This document shows, one piece after another, positions 1 through 14,800 of a DNA stretch of 56,576 nt; within the stretch, counting starts at the first letter, position 1, and the number at the start of each line of letters is the position of its first letter. The stretch is from Zygnema circumcarinatum (Eukaryota; Streptophyta; Zygnematophyceae; Zygnematales; Zygnemataceae): contig CM074811.1 in assembly GCA_037447605.1 (NCBI GenBank), positions 2,848,515-2,905,090 of the forward strand. Direction: 5' to 3'. The notes under the pieces were generated by a model. The model did not search any database. It was not told the DNA's origin and worked only from the letters and a program-made list of their open reading frames with translations. A program made the translations under genes and the position numbers.

Positions 1-35
1 CCCTCCCTCCCTCCCTCCCTCACTCCCTCCCTCAG

Positions 36-2361
<2,326 letters not shown>

Positions 2362-3560
2362 CATGAGGGCACATGAAGGAAGAAGGTCCCACGACTGTTT
2401 CATCAAAGGAAAGTGGTAACGCGTTCTTGCTCTCACTCTGTGTATAGCTTCTTCGTCTGCGGCTTTAGGGTCTGCGTTTGCGCTTAGGATTGTAGGAGCG
2501 TCGCCTTTCATTCGTTGGAGTGCTCCTGCTGAGAATTAATATGTACATGTGAGACTGCGTAGCTCTTCTATGGACACGCGAAAAAGAGCATCGTCGTAGT
2601 ATATAGCCTATCAACATTGTTCAGACATATTTGAGCTTTATATTGCCTTTTTACAAAAGTTGTTTACGATTTTAAGTTGTTAAACCCACTTGCTGAAGAC
2701 ATTACTGTGATATTATCGGTAATGATGTTGATGTTGTGAGTGGTTTACCTTCTGCACACTCACATTTTCTCAATATATGTCCCAGCTAACTACGTACAAG
2801 CAGGCATGCATATGGCTATTTCCATTCATACATCCATCTTCATATCTTATCTGGATGCAGATGGTTATACATCATCGGGCCCTTAAAAAATCAACCATTC
2901 TGTGGGTCCTTACTCAGACATTGTCATTTACGGTTACGCCCCCTGCACACGTGGCAGTAGCGCTCGTTTTGCACTTCTCTCACCAATTTTCACAACAATT
3001 CCGTGCATGAATTTCTATTACATCAAATTTTAAAACGGAAAAATAAATGTAGGTATTATCTATTAAGCCGATCTACCCCACCCCGACTGCTATTCCGTTG
3101 ATTTCTGATTAAAGCCGCGCTAATCCCCCTAAACATTTTTTTACAATTAATTGACATAAGTTCCGCATTTGCACTTGTACGCTACCGCCTCACCACACAT
3201 CCTTCCGTGCCCCCTCACTGCCTCCTCTCTCCATCCCCTCTCCCTCTCCTTCTCCTTTTCTTTCCACTCCAACCGCTTTCACTATCTCCAAACCAATCCC
3301 CTGAAAAAGCACTCGGCGAATTCCGACTTTCCCCTGCCAGACTAGGTCTTGCGATTTTGGCCAGTAAGTCCATTAAGCCTAATGGACAGCGTACCCTTCT
3401 CTCTCCTTCGTCTCCCTATCTCCTCACCCTCTCCTCTCACTCCTCCCTTCCACTTCATAGCTAGTGCGAGGAGAAACCGATATTATCATCCGACGACGTA
3501 TTTGCCCTTCCAGCAGTGAAGGGCCCCGCTCCCTTCAAGAGATTCTGCCCAACAGCTCCC
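2362..3560. other. Convergent intergenic region between ALDH7 and GLDP
   Basis: This holds the two 3' flanks. An AATAAA hexamer at 3042-3047 (+) could serve ALDH7, though it is about 680 bp past the stop. A CT-rich stretch at 3205-3290 and another at 3400-3450 are low complexity. I see no conserved coding signal. Confidence 0.5.
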
Positions 3561-6500
3561 TTAGGCAGCGACCTCCTCAGGCCGCTCAACGGGAGGATTG
3601 GTGCAGACCAAGTTTCGATCTCCAAACACGTTGTCCACGCGCCCTGCACCAACCAAACGTTGACTTCGGTCAAATTCAAGCTTCGGCACAACCCCAATGA
3701 GCTCCTCTCCCCCTCTCCCTCCCTCGTTCCCCCCCCCCCCCTTCCCCCTCCTCTTCCCTCCCCCTGTTTCCCAAAACAAAAAAAGAGAAGGTGAGGAGGG
3801 GGATGGGAAAACATCCTGACGAACTTTGAGTGGTTATGGAGCTTTCCACTCATCTTAAGGTCAAGTCTACTTGATTTCACGGGCATCGTGATCCACGTTA
3901 ATACATTCGGGAAAGAGTACTGTCACATCATCCCCCTCCGTCACAACCCCTACAAGCCTCCTTTCTCTCTCCCTCTTCGCTCCCACTACCACTACCGCGG
4001 GCAGTCCCAGCAAAAGCTCACCAGTAGTAGGCCAGAACTTTGATGCGCGGACCCAAGAGGCAGGGAAGGCAGCCTGCTCCCTCGAGTACGGCTTGCTCCA
4101 CTCATCCGACAACACCAACGATGCGGTGTGGGGGGCGCCCTGCAGAGCACAAACTTACAAGTTTACTCTCATGCCCTCCAAAGATTCGCATTCTGCTTTA
4201 GTTATCATCTCAAGCACGATAACCAGTCTCTCCAAAGTAGCAAATGTGACTGTAAGAAATGGGCTTAGGGGTATTCCAGCAGTCTTACCTTCAAAACGTT
4301 GTCCCACTTGCTGGCCTCTCCTGACTCGATAGCGCGAATCTCCTCCCGAATTGCAATCAAGGCATTGCAGAAGCGGTCAAGCTCCGCCTGCACAAAGTAG
4401 CATCATCTCCCTCTTAACCATGATAGACATACCCCCCACCTTACAAAGAAGCTGCATGCTGTTTCATTCTCATCATGCAAATATGTGCCTAGCTTTTTAA
4501 CCCAACCCAATTACTGGGGAAAACAGGAGTGTGTTTGATAACCTAGAAAGGCAGAGTTACTTCAATTGATGTCTATGCATCGAGGGAGTTAGAAGCCCCT
4601 CTCACCTTGCTCTCTGACTCAGTGGGCTCGATCATGAGAGTGCCGGGAACAGGCCATGACATGGTAGGTGCGTGGTATCCATAGTCCATCAACCGTTTAG
4701 CCACATCCTCTGCCTCTACACCAGCCGTATTCTGCACAAAGCAATTTTCCAAGGTTAGGAAAACGGCTCTCAAGTTGCTGCGGGAGTCAACACAATGCTG
4801 TAAACACTATAAGCTAAGCTCAGAGAATGAAGGAGGCAAAGTGCGAGAGCAACTTCCCTAAGAGGTCGCTCGCTTCACTAGCGAGAGGGTATGGAACCCA
4901 TTGCCAAGTCGAGCCAGCTATATGGAGTTTATAGCGTTCTATTACGCAGTATTGTGAGGGAAAAACATAATTACCTTGAATTCACGTAAGTCAATGATGA
5001 ACTCGTGCGCACAAGTGCCATTAACACCACGGAAGAGCACAGGAAAGTGGTCCTGAATGCCCCCAAAACAAAGCTTTGAATTAGCAGCCAACTCAGCAAA
5101 CTCGATTCCCATTCACTCGGTACCTCCAGCAACATAAAAAAAAGAGCATAGCATTGGAAATGCACGTTTCAGCTGAATGACAATATGGGAACCAAAACCA
5201 TTGGAAACTTCAGACATAAAGAGGCTTCTTGCTAGGGATATCCCCTTACCGAACAAACTAGCCACCACAAACATATGCAACATGATGGAACCTCACCTCC
5301 AGTCGCTTCGCCATGTAGTTGGCACTGAGAATGGCCAATTTTGAGGCCTGCGTGAGGCCTTCAGAGCCCATCATAGCAATGTACATAAACGAGATGGGGA
5401 GAATGAGAGCTGAACCGAAGGGAGCTGCAGAGATAGTTCCAAGCGGCTTCAGGGTCTCAGCAGGGGCAGGGAATCCTCCGGTGGGCACCTGCCAAAAGTA
5501 GAGGAGGTGAAGGATAACTAAGTCTAGTTTCTAATTGTGAATGCTCATACCCAGATCTGTACAAGGTTTCCTATCTGTGGAAGACGCAGAAGCGAGAGTT
5601 GGGGATTATAAGATGAAAAAACTCACCACTGGATGGGATGGGAGGTATGGGGCGAGGTGTGCTTTCACCCCAATGGGGCCCATACCCGGCCCTCCTCCTC
5701 CGTGGGGAATGCAGAAGGTCTTGTGCAGGTTCAAGTGGCACACATCGGCTCCAATATGTCCAGGACTCGTCAAGCCCACCTACAGATGTGGTAACACCAG
5801 TGGAACGTATTTAGAGTTGTTGCTTTAACTGTTTTAACGCCCATAAATTAAGGCTCTGAGTAGTAGGGAAAGAAGGGAAGTAAGGAAAATTTGCCGGGTT
5901 TTGTTTTTGAAGTACGGAGATGCATTACCTGGGCGTTCATGTTGGCACCGTCCATGTACACCTGCCCTCCATTCTCGTGGATGATGCGGCAGATGTCATC
6001 CACACCTTCCTCGTAGACACCGTGTGTAGAGGGATAGGTGATCTGCAGGTCACATCGAGTAAAGTTAATCATACATAAAACAACAACAGCTCAGCTCAGC
6101 CAGTCATACAACCTGCATTGTTTCGGCTCTCACCATGAGGGCTGCAAGGTTGTCCTTGTACTTCTCGGCAGCTGCTTTGAGCTCCTCAATGTTGACATTG
6201 CCCTTAGAATCTGTTCCCACTGCCACAATCTTCATGCCGCACATTGCTGCACTGGCGGGGTTCGTTCCATGTGCAGAAACCGGAATAATGCAGACATCGC
6301 GGTGGGTGTCGCCACGGGCCTGGCATACAATGGACAAGATAAGATCATCATAAATTTTACAATGAATAAACAACAGTTCAGGGTAAAACGTGAAGCCCCC
6401 CCCCCATACAGAAGATAAGAAAGACTTTTCCGCTTGTGGTTTAGGCGGCAATTCACAACGTTTGAGTCCTTAATGTCAAAAAACACTCGCTCTTAAGAGG

Positions 6501-9500
6501 AGCGTTCAAAGTGATAACTTCGAAGGGAAAGTCTCCTTTGGAGAAAAAAAACGGCTAAATTGAAATGAACTGTTCCTCATTATGTCCAAAAATTGCCTGT
6601 TCTAACATTTTGAGTTGAAGAGAGCACATGCCCAAGTACAGCTGTGAGGAATGATATCTCAGAGACAAAAGTTTCTCTTTGAAGAGGCTGTTCCCATCTC
6701 CATTTGCAAGACTTTGACATGGAATAGCATTTTCAGCCAATGTAGCTTACCTGATGATATGCTCGAATGCACATAAGGCCAGCATATTCTCCGGAGGCTC
6801 CTGCATTTGGCTGCAGCGATACTGAGTCGAACCCAGTAATCTCCGACAACATATCTCCCAAATCCGCAAACATTTCCTGCACACAATTGAAATAACCAAT
6901 AACCAGCAAATTAGCCTGTAAGAATGAGTCTTGCAGAGCCGAATCAAACGAGTTAAGAATGTCCTTTGTGTGTCTCCCAAATAGAGACCTCCAAAGCTGC
7001 CTTCCAAAAATTTCCAATTGGGCTCCATAGCGCTGAACCACCCACTCACCTGATAGCCCTGTGTCTGCTCCAAAGGCGCAAACGGATGAATGTTTGCAAG
7101 CTCGTTCCATGTGACTGGAATCATTTCTGAAGTTGCGTTAAGTTTCATTGTGCATGAACCCAATGGGATCATGGAGTGGACTAGACTGAGATCCTTGCTC
7201 TGCAGCCGCATCATGTAGCGCAGAAGCTCATGCTCAGAATGATACCTGAAAACATTTCGAACCCCCTCACCCAAGCATAGTAAGCCAGTATTCCGAATCG
7301 AGTTGAATCGACCAAAGGCTGTCATTAGGCAATGGACCGGCGAGTGCAGGTTCAGAGCCGGATGCAACTTCTACTTCATGTAAAGAACGGTGTTGCGTGG
7401 AAACAGTGCTCAATGATGATAAGACACTTGCTAAGGAAGAGTATGGAAGAGGGGTGGGATTTTACATGTTGAACACAGGGTGGGTGAGATAAGGTGTCTC
7501 GCGAATCAAGCCAGTTGGCAGCTTTACATCTGTGGCTGGGGCAAGAGACTCAGCACTCACAGTCACCTGTAGGCAGAAAAAGGTGACAAAAGTGTTAACA
7601 ATCTTCAGTCCAAAATCAAATGTTTCTCCCTGTGCGTGGAGAGGAAAAAGCAGAGTGCAAAAATGCCTGATTTCCGGTAAACCACAATGTACTCGTACTT
7701 TACTTATCCCGCCTGTCTGGATGTGCAACTAAGTCGCGCTTCTTGTTTTCTACATATATATATGACCTTGAAACTCTGCATTCATAACACATGGTTAAGT
7801 TGTATATCGTAGAATTTATAGAGTAACAGTGTACCTTTCGCCTGCTACAATCATCTGTGCAGAAACAGAGGCATAGCAAATAACTACTCTGCCCACATTA
7901 AGATTCGGCGAGAATTTCTGGATAGCCATCATCAAATAGAGCTGAGACCCTCTGCTCTAATAATATCACTACTTTCTTAATCAGAGGTAATTCACCTCTC
8001 TAAAGCCCAGAATCTCGGAGAGCTCAAGATGTATTGCTCTGTAGAAGGGAGACATTAGTTTTCAGGCAACTTTACTTCTGGCATGTGATTGATGAAAGTA
8101 GCGCAGGGTTTGAACAGCACTTACAGGTTTCCCAAGTGAGAATATTTTGAAGAGCAGATCCACATCAGCGAGGCTGGACGTCTCATCAAAAGCTACAGTG
8201 ATCTGCGATAGAAAGCAACAATGTGCATCAGGCATCCGGATTTTGCTTCACCATGAGGCATAAGAGATAAGAACTTTAAGGGTATCCTAACATAGAGGCT
8301 GAATGAGATATTGAAAGAACTATTTGAGATATGCCATGTCAAAAAAACTAAAACTGATAGGAAGTACTAAGAAAGTAGCTAGTACGGGCAGAGAGATGAA
8401 GCCAAGGATGACTGGGGCGTTCTTGAATGTGTAATGGCAGATCATAGATATGTCATCCAGTAAGATTTCATCTGTATTCAGCAACTGCCGTTCATGAAAT
8501 ATGTAAAAAAGCAGATACATGACATTGCTCTTCGACAATCTCCAGAACGCCAAAACTAATAAGGTTTCAAAAGTGGACTGAACTTGAATGCAAATAGTTT
8601 TTCAAATCCCATGCAATATGAGCTGCTGAATATTAAACCAGACTCTTGCTCTCTTGCCAGCTGTAACCAGTTACAGCTCCACGTTTCCTCAACTTCTCAT
8701 GCACATAACTGTTAAAAAAAACCATACTCAATTTTCAATCAACTTTATGGACCTCTTGAATGGATCCTTTAAAAAAAAAAAACCCTCTAAAACTTCCTCT
8801 CAACCCCACACAAACAACTTGCAAAATGATAAAATTCATAGCCGAAAAGCCGTACCGTGTTCTCATCCAGAACGCGCAAGTTGACCCCCTCAGCCCTGCC
8901 TGCAGCCGCAACCTCCTCTGCCTTCCCAGCCACCGTCACCTTCAGCGTGTCGAAGAAAGGGGCGGAGGCCACCTCTCCCACCCCCATCTTGGAGAGCCCC
9001 TCTCCAAGAACTGCAGCCAAGCCGTGCACTCTCTCTGCTATCTGCTTCAAGCCGCCCGGGCCGTGATAAATGGCATACATGGCAGCCATGTTGGCAAGAA
9101 GTGCCTGCAGCAAGAGAGTTTATTTGTCAGTATCACAACTGTAGTAGTTTCACATCATGCCTACAGTCAAATCTATCAAAAGAGTTGATGCCATGCTGTT
9201 TGCACAGAAACACATGGCGCAGGGGGCAATTAAAGAAGAGAGCGACAGATGCTGTGAAAAGCATAAGAAGAAGAAGACACTAGTATTAATCGTACTTAGA
9301 ACAGCAGTGCTGTTGGGATATCTAGCTAACTTGTCGGCTATGTCTCAATCATCTGAATATTTCAACGTGCATACTTGAAACCCTTATTCCTACAACCTAA
9401 AAAGGAGTCATTGTTAACGAGCAAAAAGGTCAGCGCGTCTCATTCATTCTGAGAAACAAGTTTGAAGGTGCTTTTCAGATGTCCTATCGCCACCACCTCA

Positions 9501-10890
9501 GGGGAGAAAAACTTGAAAAAGCTACAATTTTCACGCTTCGAACCACAGTACAACCTTACAATTAACTGCACAGTCTAAACCGGGAGCCCTCAACACAGCT
9601 GAACAGGCAGCTCCTGCTACGTATAAAAATAAGCGGTACCTGTGCAGTGCAAATATTGCTGGTTGCTTTATCTCGCCGAATGTGCTGCTCTCGAGTCTGC
9701 ATCGCCATACGAAGTGCAGGCTTTCCCTGGGCGTCCACACTGACTCCGATAATGCGGCCAGGCATCAGCCGCTTATATTCCTGAGAAGTTGCCAAGAATG
9801 CCGCATGGGGCCCACCATATCCCATGGGAACTCCAAACCGCTGGGCAGATCCCACCACCATATCCGCTCCGAGCTCACCAGGGGGCTTCAATACAGTAAG
9901 AGCCAACAAGTCGGTGGCTACAACAACCTTGACTCCGTGAGAATGTGCAGTTTGAATGAACTCGGTATAGTCTGAAACAGAGCCGTCTGTCGCGGGATAC
10001 TGCAGAAGCACTCCGCAGATATCCTTGTTAGACAAGTCGAATGTTTTATAGTCTCCGACAGTCACCTTCATGCCAAGACCGTCCGCACGAGTGTCGCACA
10101 CATCAATTGTTTGAGGATGGCACTTGTCCGAGATCAAGAAGGTCGTTTTCTTCCCGCGAGAAATGGAAGAGCACATGGCCATGGCTTCGGCAGCAGCGGT
10201 TCCCTCATCCAACAAGGACGCATTCGACATCGGCATTCCTGTCAAATCCGTCACCAGAGTCTGAAAGTTCAAAAGGGACTCCAGTCTCCCTTGTGCAATC
10301 TCTGCCTGATAGGGCGTGTACTGCGTGTACCAGCCAGGGTTCTCCATAATGTTCCGCAGAATCACTGGAGGAACGAAGGTATTGTAGTACCCCATGCCAA
10401 CAAACGACTTGAACACCTTATTTTTCAAGGCCATAGTCTTGAACTTTCCAAGCATCTCGCTTTCTGTGAACCCTTTCTCATACTTGCCAAGATTGAGCTT
10501 CGGCCTCTTGATGGACTTCGGAACGGTGGCTTCAATCAGAGAATCCATGCTCTCAAAGCCGCAAAACTCCGCCATCTTCTGCGATTCCTCAGGCGTCACA
10601 CTGTTGTGCCTCCTGGGAAACGTGTCGCTGGGCTTCAGAGCTTCCACGGAAATGCTGCGCGTTTGATGCAGCACCGCCAGGCTTGCAGGGAGCCTGCTGC
10701 TCGCGCCTAGCATTCGCATTTGTCCTGAAACCGAAAAGCGGTTGGAAGAAGCAGCACTTGCAGGCTGACTGGCGGCGGCCGCTCGATGAACCTGGCGATA
10801 CGACTCCCCCGACTTGGCATTTTGAAACGATCGCCTGATCAAGTTTGCAGAGAAGAGAAGCTTGGAGACTGACTGCCGCCGGGACGCCAT
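3561..10890 (-). CDS. GLDP: Glycine decarboxylase P protein, mitochondrial (glycine cleavage system)
   Basis: PLP-dependent decarboxylation of glycine, passing the aminomethyl group to H protein in the mitochondrial matrix (photorespiration, one-carbon supply). Fifteen exons on the minus strand: 10890-9640, 9104-8856, 8202-8125, 7566-7466, 7245-7050, 6876-6751, 6319-6134, 6042-5929, 5779-5627, 5488-5297, 5052-4975, 4731-4606, 4387-4289, 4139-4022, 3643-3561 (TAA). The sum is 3150 nt, all phases fit, and the product is 1049 residues, close to the usual 1030-1060. The first about 95 residues are rich in Arg and Ser with few acids, like a mitochondrial presequence. The N-terminal half ends in exon 3-4. 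The PLP lysine is about Lys787 in HLNLHKTFC, followed by the glycine-rich [10 protein letters not shown]. The C-terminus ends [14 protein letters not shown] and a short tail. The ATG at 10890 is the only one ahead of the presequence. It shares a promoter with PurKE. Confidence 0.97.
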
Positions 10891-11845
10891 GGCTGCCCTT
10901 CACTCACTCCTCCTTCCCCTAATTCCACCACTACCTCCCTTTCAAAAAACACTTCCGAAACCGAAACCTAGACAATGTCAACTCCTTCCACACCCTACTG
11001 CAGTGCTCCCAATATCACTCCCTCCCTCCTCTTCTACCACCCACTACAGTTTACCACCCACCTCCTATAGCTGCCCTCCCTTCAGTAGAAGCCCTTCACT
11101 CCAAGGCAGGTTCAAGCCGTCGATCCCCAGAGCTCCACGAGAGCCCCTGCGCGATACTCCTATCGATCCCCTCCCCATACATCTGTATGAGCCCAAGGGC
11201 CCGGTCCGCTCCGGAGTACTTTTTCTATGTTCCCGAAGGTCCAACCGTAATGTTCACACTGTGTACGGTCGTTGACGTCAATATTTGGAAAGTGGGTTAA
11301 ACTGTGAACAGGCTCCGAGTCCGGATCTGATTCTGTCCCAGGACCAACGGGATTGGTCGGTCAAGATTTTGAGTGCGGGTAACGCGCTGACGTGGCCGGT
11401 GGGCAGCCGCGGAGGATAAGAGCCAATCAAGAGTGGATTTTGCACGTGTGACGGCCACATTCGGCAGTGCCGGGAAGGCGTGTACGGTCACCCACGTGGA
11501 GCACGAACAAGCCGTCCGTACGGATCACGTGCATAGGCAGTCACAGTCACGGAACTGAGTCATGGATGATGAGATGATGATTGATGATGATGATTATTCT
11601 AACGGCTCGTTTATCAAGAAATTGTAACTGTAACTGTAACTAGCACTGATCTATTATGATATGTGAGAAACGACGTTAACGTAACTGTAACTAGATTTTG
11701 GGTAATATATCTGTCATGATGGTGTTTTACGGCTGATGGAACAGTATATGTGACCACTTTGCAGGACGGCTCCCTGCAGGAATACGGCCGAGAAAGTGCC
11801 CCTCTTCGCCGCCCCCTCGCTCTCTACAGAACAAAGAGCGCAGCC
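10891..11845. promoter_or_regulatory. Bidirectional promoter region between GLDP and PurKE
   Basis: The two start codons are 955 bp apart and diverge. Visible sites are a perfect TGACGTCA palindrome (11274-11281), a CCAAT box (about 11423-11427) and three CACGTG G-box cores (11443-11448, 11493-11498, 11526-11531). GTACGGTC or CCGTACGG motifs occur near 11264, 11482 and 11515. The half nearest GLDP is pyrimidine-rich, probably its 5' leader. The ACGT-core cluster fits bZIP or bHLH control; that is inference. Confidence 0.65.
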
Positions 11846-14800
11846 ATGGCTGCGGTCGGCGCATCGTCAATTCTGAACGCTTCACACGTGCATAATGGCG
11901 AGCAAGCTTTACTCTTTAGCAGCGGGCATCCTAGCAGGCATGTTTCTCCCTTAAGGAAGCTAAAGCACGCGCTGAACGGCCCACAACGTAGTCGATTATT
12001 TCTAACTGTTAGCAAAGGCTGCAAGAGAGATGGGGGAGCAGCAGTGGCAGCAGCCATGGCGGTGGAGGCTCCTGAAGGAGTTGGAGAAGAAGGGGGAAAG
12101 TGCGCTCCATGGACGGCGCAAGTCGGAGTGCTCGGAGGCGGCCAGCTGGCGCGCATGCTCTGCCAGGCGGCTTCCCCTCTTGCTCTAAAGCTGGCGGTGC
12201 TCGACCCTCTCCCGGACGCTCCTGCAGCTGCAATTGCATACCGCCATGTTGTAGGCAGCTTTCAGGATGAAGCGGCCGTGAAGAGCTTCGCGGAGGGGTG
12301 AGTTTAAAAGTGAATGAATTAGGACAATTTTAAAGCTAATTAGCAGTCTCTTAGTTTTTTAACCATTCAGTTAATTTTTTTGTGAAGGATTAATGTGGGA
12401 CTTCCGACTAGTTTCAGCTAGAGTGAGCTAGCAGGTCGGTTGAGGCATAGCTGAGGTTGAGAGTATAGCAAGGGTTAGGGTTGGAGGTCTGGGTGTAGGT
12501 TAGGATTAGGTTCTGGACTGGAAGGCGTGAGTAAGTGCTGAGAAGTCTGACTGTGACTAAGCCTGACACTAAAAGCTGGAATTTTCGTAGGGTGCCTGCC
12601 TTTACCTGGTCGTGCAAATGCAGTCTAACTCTTCTATAACTCTTGTCTACTATTTTGCTGTATCATAGGTCTATTCTCTTTAGCCCTCGCATTTGTCATC
12701 AACATGCTAAACATTGAAGTCTCCAATCATATAATAACTTAGAAAGGGCAAACCATTTTTGTAAGCACAAGACATAGACCAGGCCAATTAATTGGCTTTT
12801 TGGGTTGTTCACATTCAGATGTGATGTGCTCACTGTGGAGATTGAGCATGTCAACGTGCAATCGTTAGAGGAACTTGTCCGTAACGGCGTGGACGTTGAA
12901 CCCAAGCCATGGACTATCGGAATCATTCAGGTAAAGCACTTCATTGTAATTGTAAAAACTGTTCCCATTGGAACCGGCGGTTGACAAGGTTGAGGGACCT
13001 TATAGTTTCCATAGCCAGAGCAGTATTCCTCAAAATTGTGCTCACAAGCAAGCACTTCATGGTAGACTTTCAAGCTCCAGAATTCTGTGGTCCAAAAGTC
13101 ATTCAGTGTTGTGAATTCAATTGTCAGTCCTTTTGCAGCAATGAGTACTTCTTTGTTCTAAAGTCATCCTGGTGGAGTTGCAGGACAAGTATGCCCAAAA
13201 AGTTCACTTCCGCCAAAAAGGCATTCCACTTCCTGATTTCGTTTCTGTAAGTGGGTTTCTTTTTGCCAATTGGTGCATTTTCGTTTTATATGCCTCCTAC
13301 CCTCGAAAGTGTCAGCCAAAACTTTCTTATCGTACTGTTGAGAAGAAGCCTCTTTTATCAAGGGAAGAAAAAGCAGAATGCCCAGCTCCACCCTCGTTCA
13401 ATTCTCTTAGGAGCATCTCCGTATCGCAAAACTTAACCGTAAGTCATATCCTTGTATATGTCATAACAGCCACATAGTGATGATCCGTCCTTCAGTTTCC
13501 ATGTTTGTACTTAGTTTTTGTTCAGATAGAAACGATGGAGCAAGCAGAAGCTGCTGGAAGAGAATTTGGATACCCTCTCATGCTAAAGTCGAGACGGCTC
13601 GCATACGATGGAAGGGGCAATGCAGTTGCTCGAACCGAACTGGACCTAAATAAGGCCATAGCAGGTTGGAGCTAAACTGTGTGCAAGAACTCATCATATT
13701 TCGTACAAATTGCCATAATCATTTTGGAAAAGTCAGCTGCCGTGCTTAGGATGTAAAGAAATGTGCTTCAAACTGGTGCTGTAATTTCTCTCACCTTCAG
13801 TCAGTTTGTTTGTTTGGTTTTTTTTTTTTTTTTGCTTTATCATTTTGAAGAGAGAGGTGAGAGACAATGTTCTCCGAAGGACTACCTCTGCTTTTACTCC
13901 TTTGTCTTTTAATTTATTTTCTTTTCTGGGCTTGTGTGGTATAAGAGGCTCGTTTTGGCAGCACTCGGTGGGCTGGAGAGAGGGCTGTATGCGGAGAAAT
14001 GGGCTCCCTTTGTTAAGGTGATTCGGATGCTTTATTATTATGGCCCCCTTATTGGCAAATCGGCTCTGGAAAAAATTGCATTTGTGGAACACATCCTTGT
14101 GGATGCTTCCTTTGTGCATAATGTTCTGAATTCTGAATGTTTTTTTGTCTATGTTTCTTTCTATATGGTGAGTGCAGGAACTAGCAGTCATGGTGGCAAG
14201 GGGGAGAGATGGAAGCATCCGTTCGTATCCAGTAGTGGAAACCACTCATAAGTAAGCCCATCCTTTCCTTTGTTCTGTGAGTCCGAGAGGAAACAACAAC
14301 ATTGGGGTTCTTTTAGAAACTTGCTTCTGAAAATGGTTCATACAGACTTTCAATATTTCAGTCAACATGGGTTCTTAAAGCCCATATTGAAGATTCAAAC
14401 ATGTCCGACAATGGAAATGGGCTTGAAGAAAACCTCTCTATTATCTCTATAAGGTTCGAAGACGATTTACTAATGATCAGATACTTTCCTCAGTTCAAAA
14501 TTTGTGTATTTGATGGTTCTTTGCAGGGACAATATATGCCACATTGTAGTGGCTCCGGCGGTAGTTTCGGAGAGAAGTAAAGCTGAAGCTTTGAGGATTG
14601 CTGAATGCGCAGTTGGGTCTCTTGAAGGGGCCGGCATTTTTGGAGTTGAACTCTTCCTGCTGCCCACCGGAGAGGCAAGTCTTACTCCCTTTTAATCCTA
14701 ACCAAAAAAAAAAAAAAAAAGCGGGGGGGATATGGGGTGTTTAGAAAACGTTCAAAGTTTCAGAGAAGCTGATGGGTTCATGACGAATTTTCTTTAGATT

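Noticed and set aside
3205-3470. Short gene in the CT-rich stretch between ALDH7 and GLDP
   Set aside because: Low complexity, no domain, and it lies where both genes have 3' flanks.
11750-11845. N-terminal extension of PurKE starting at 11750
   Set aside because: The first codon there is GTG, not ATG; the first ATG in frame is 11846 with a strong context.
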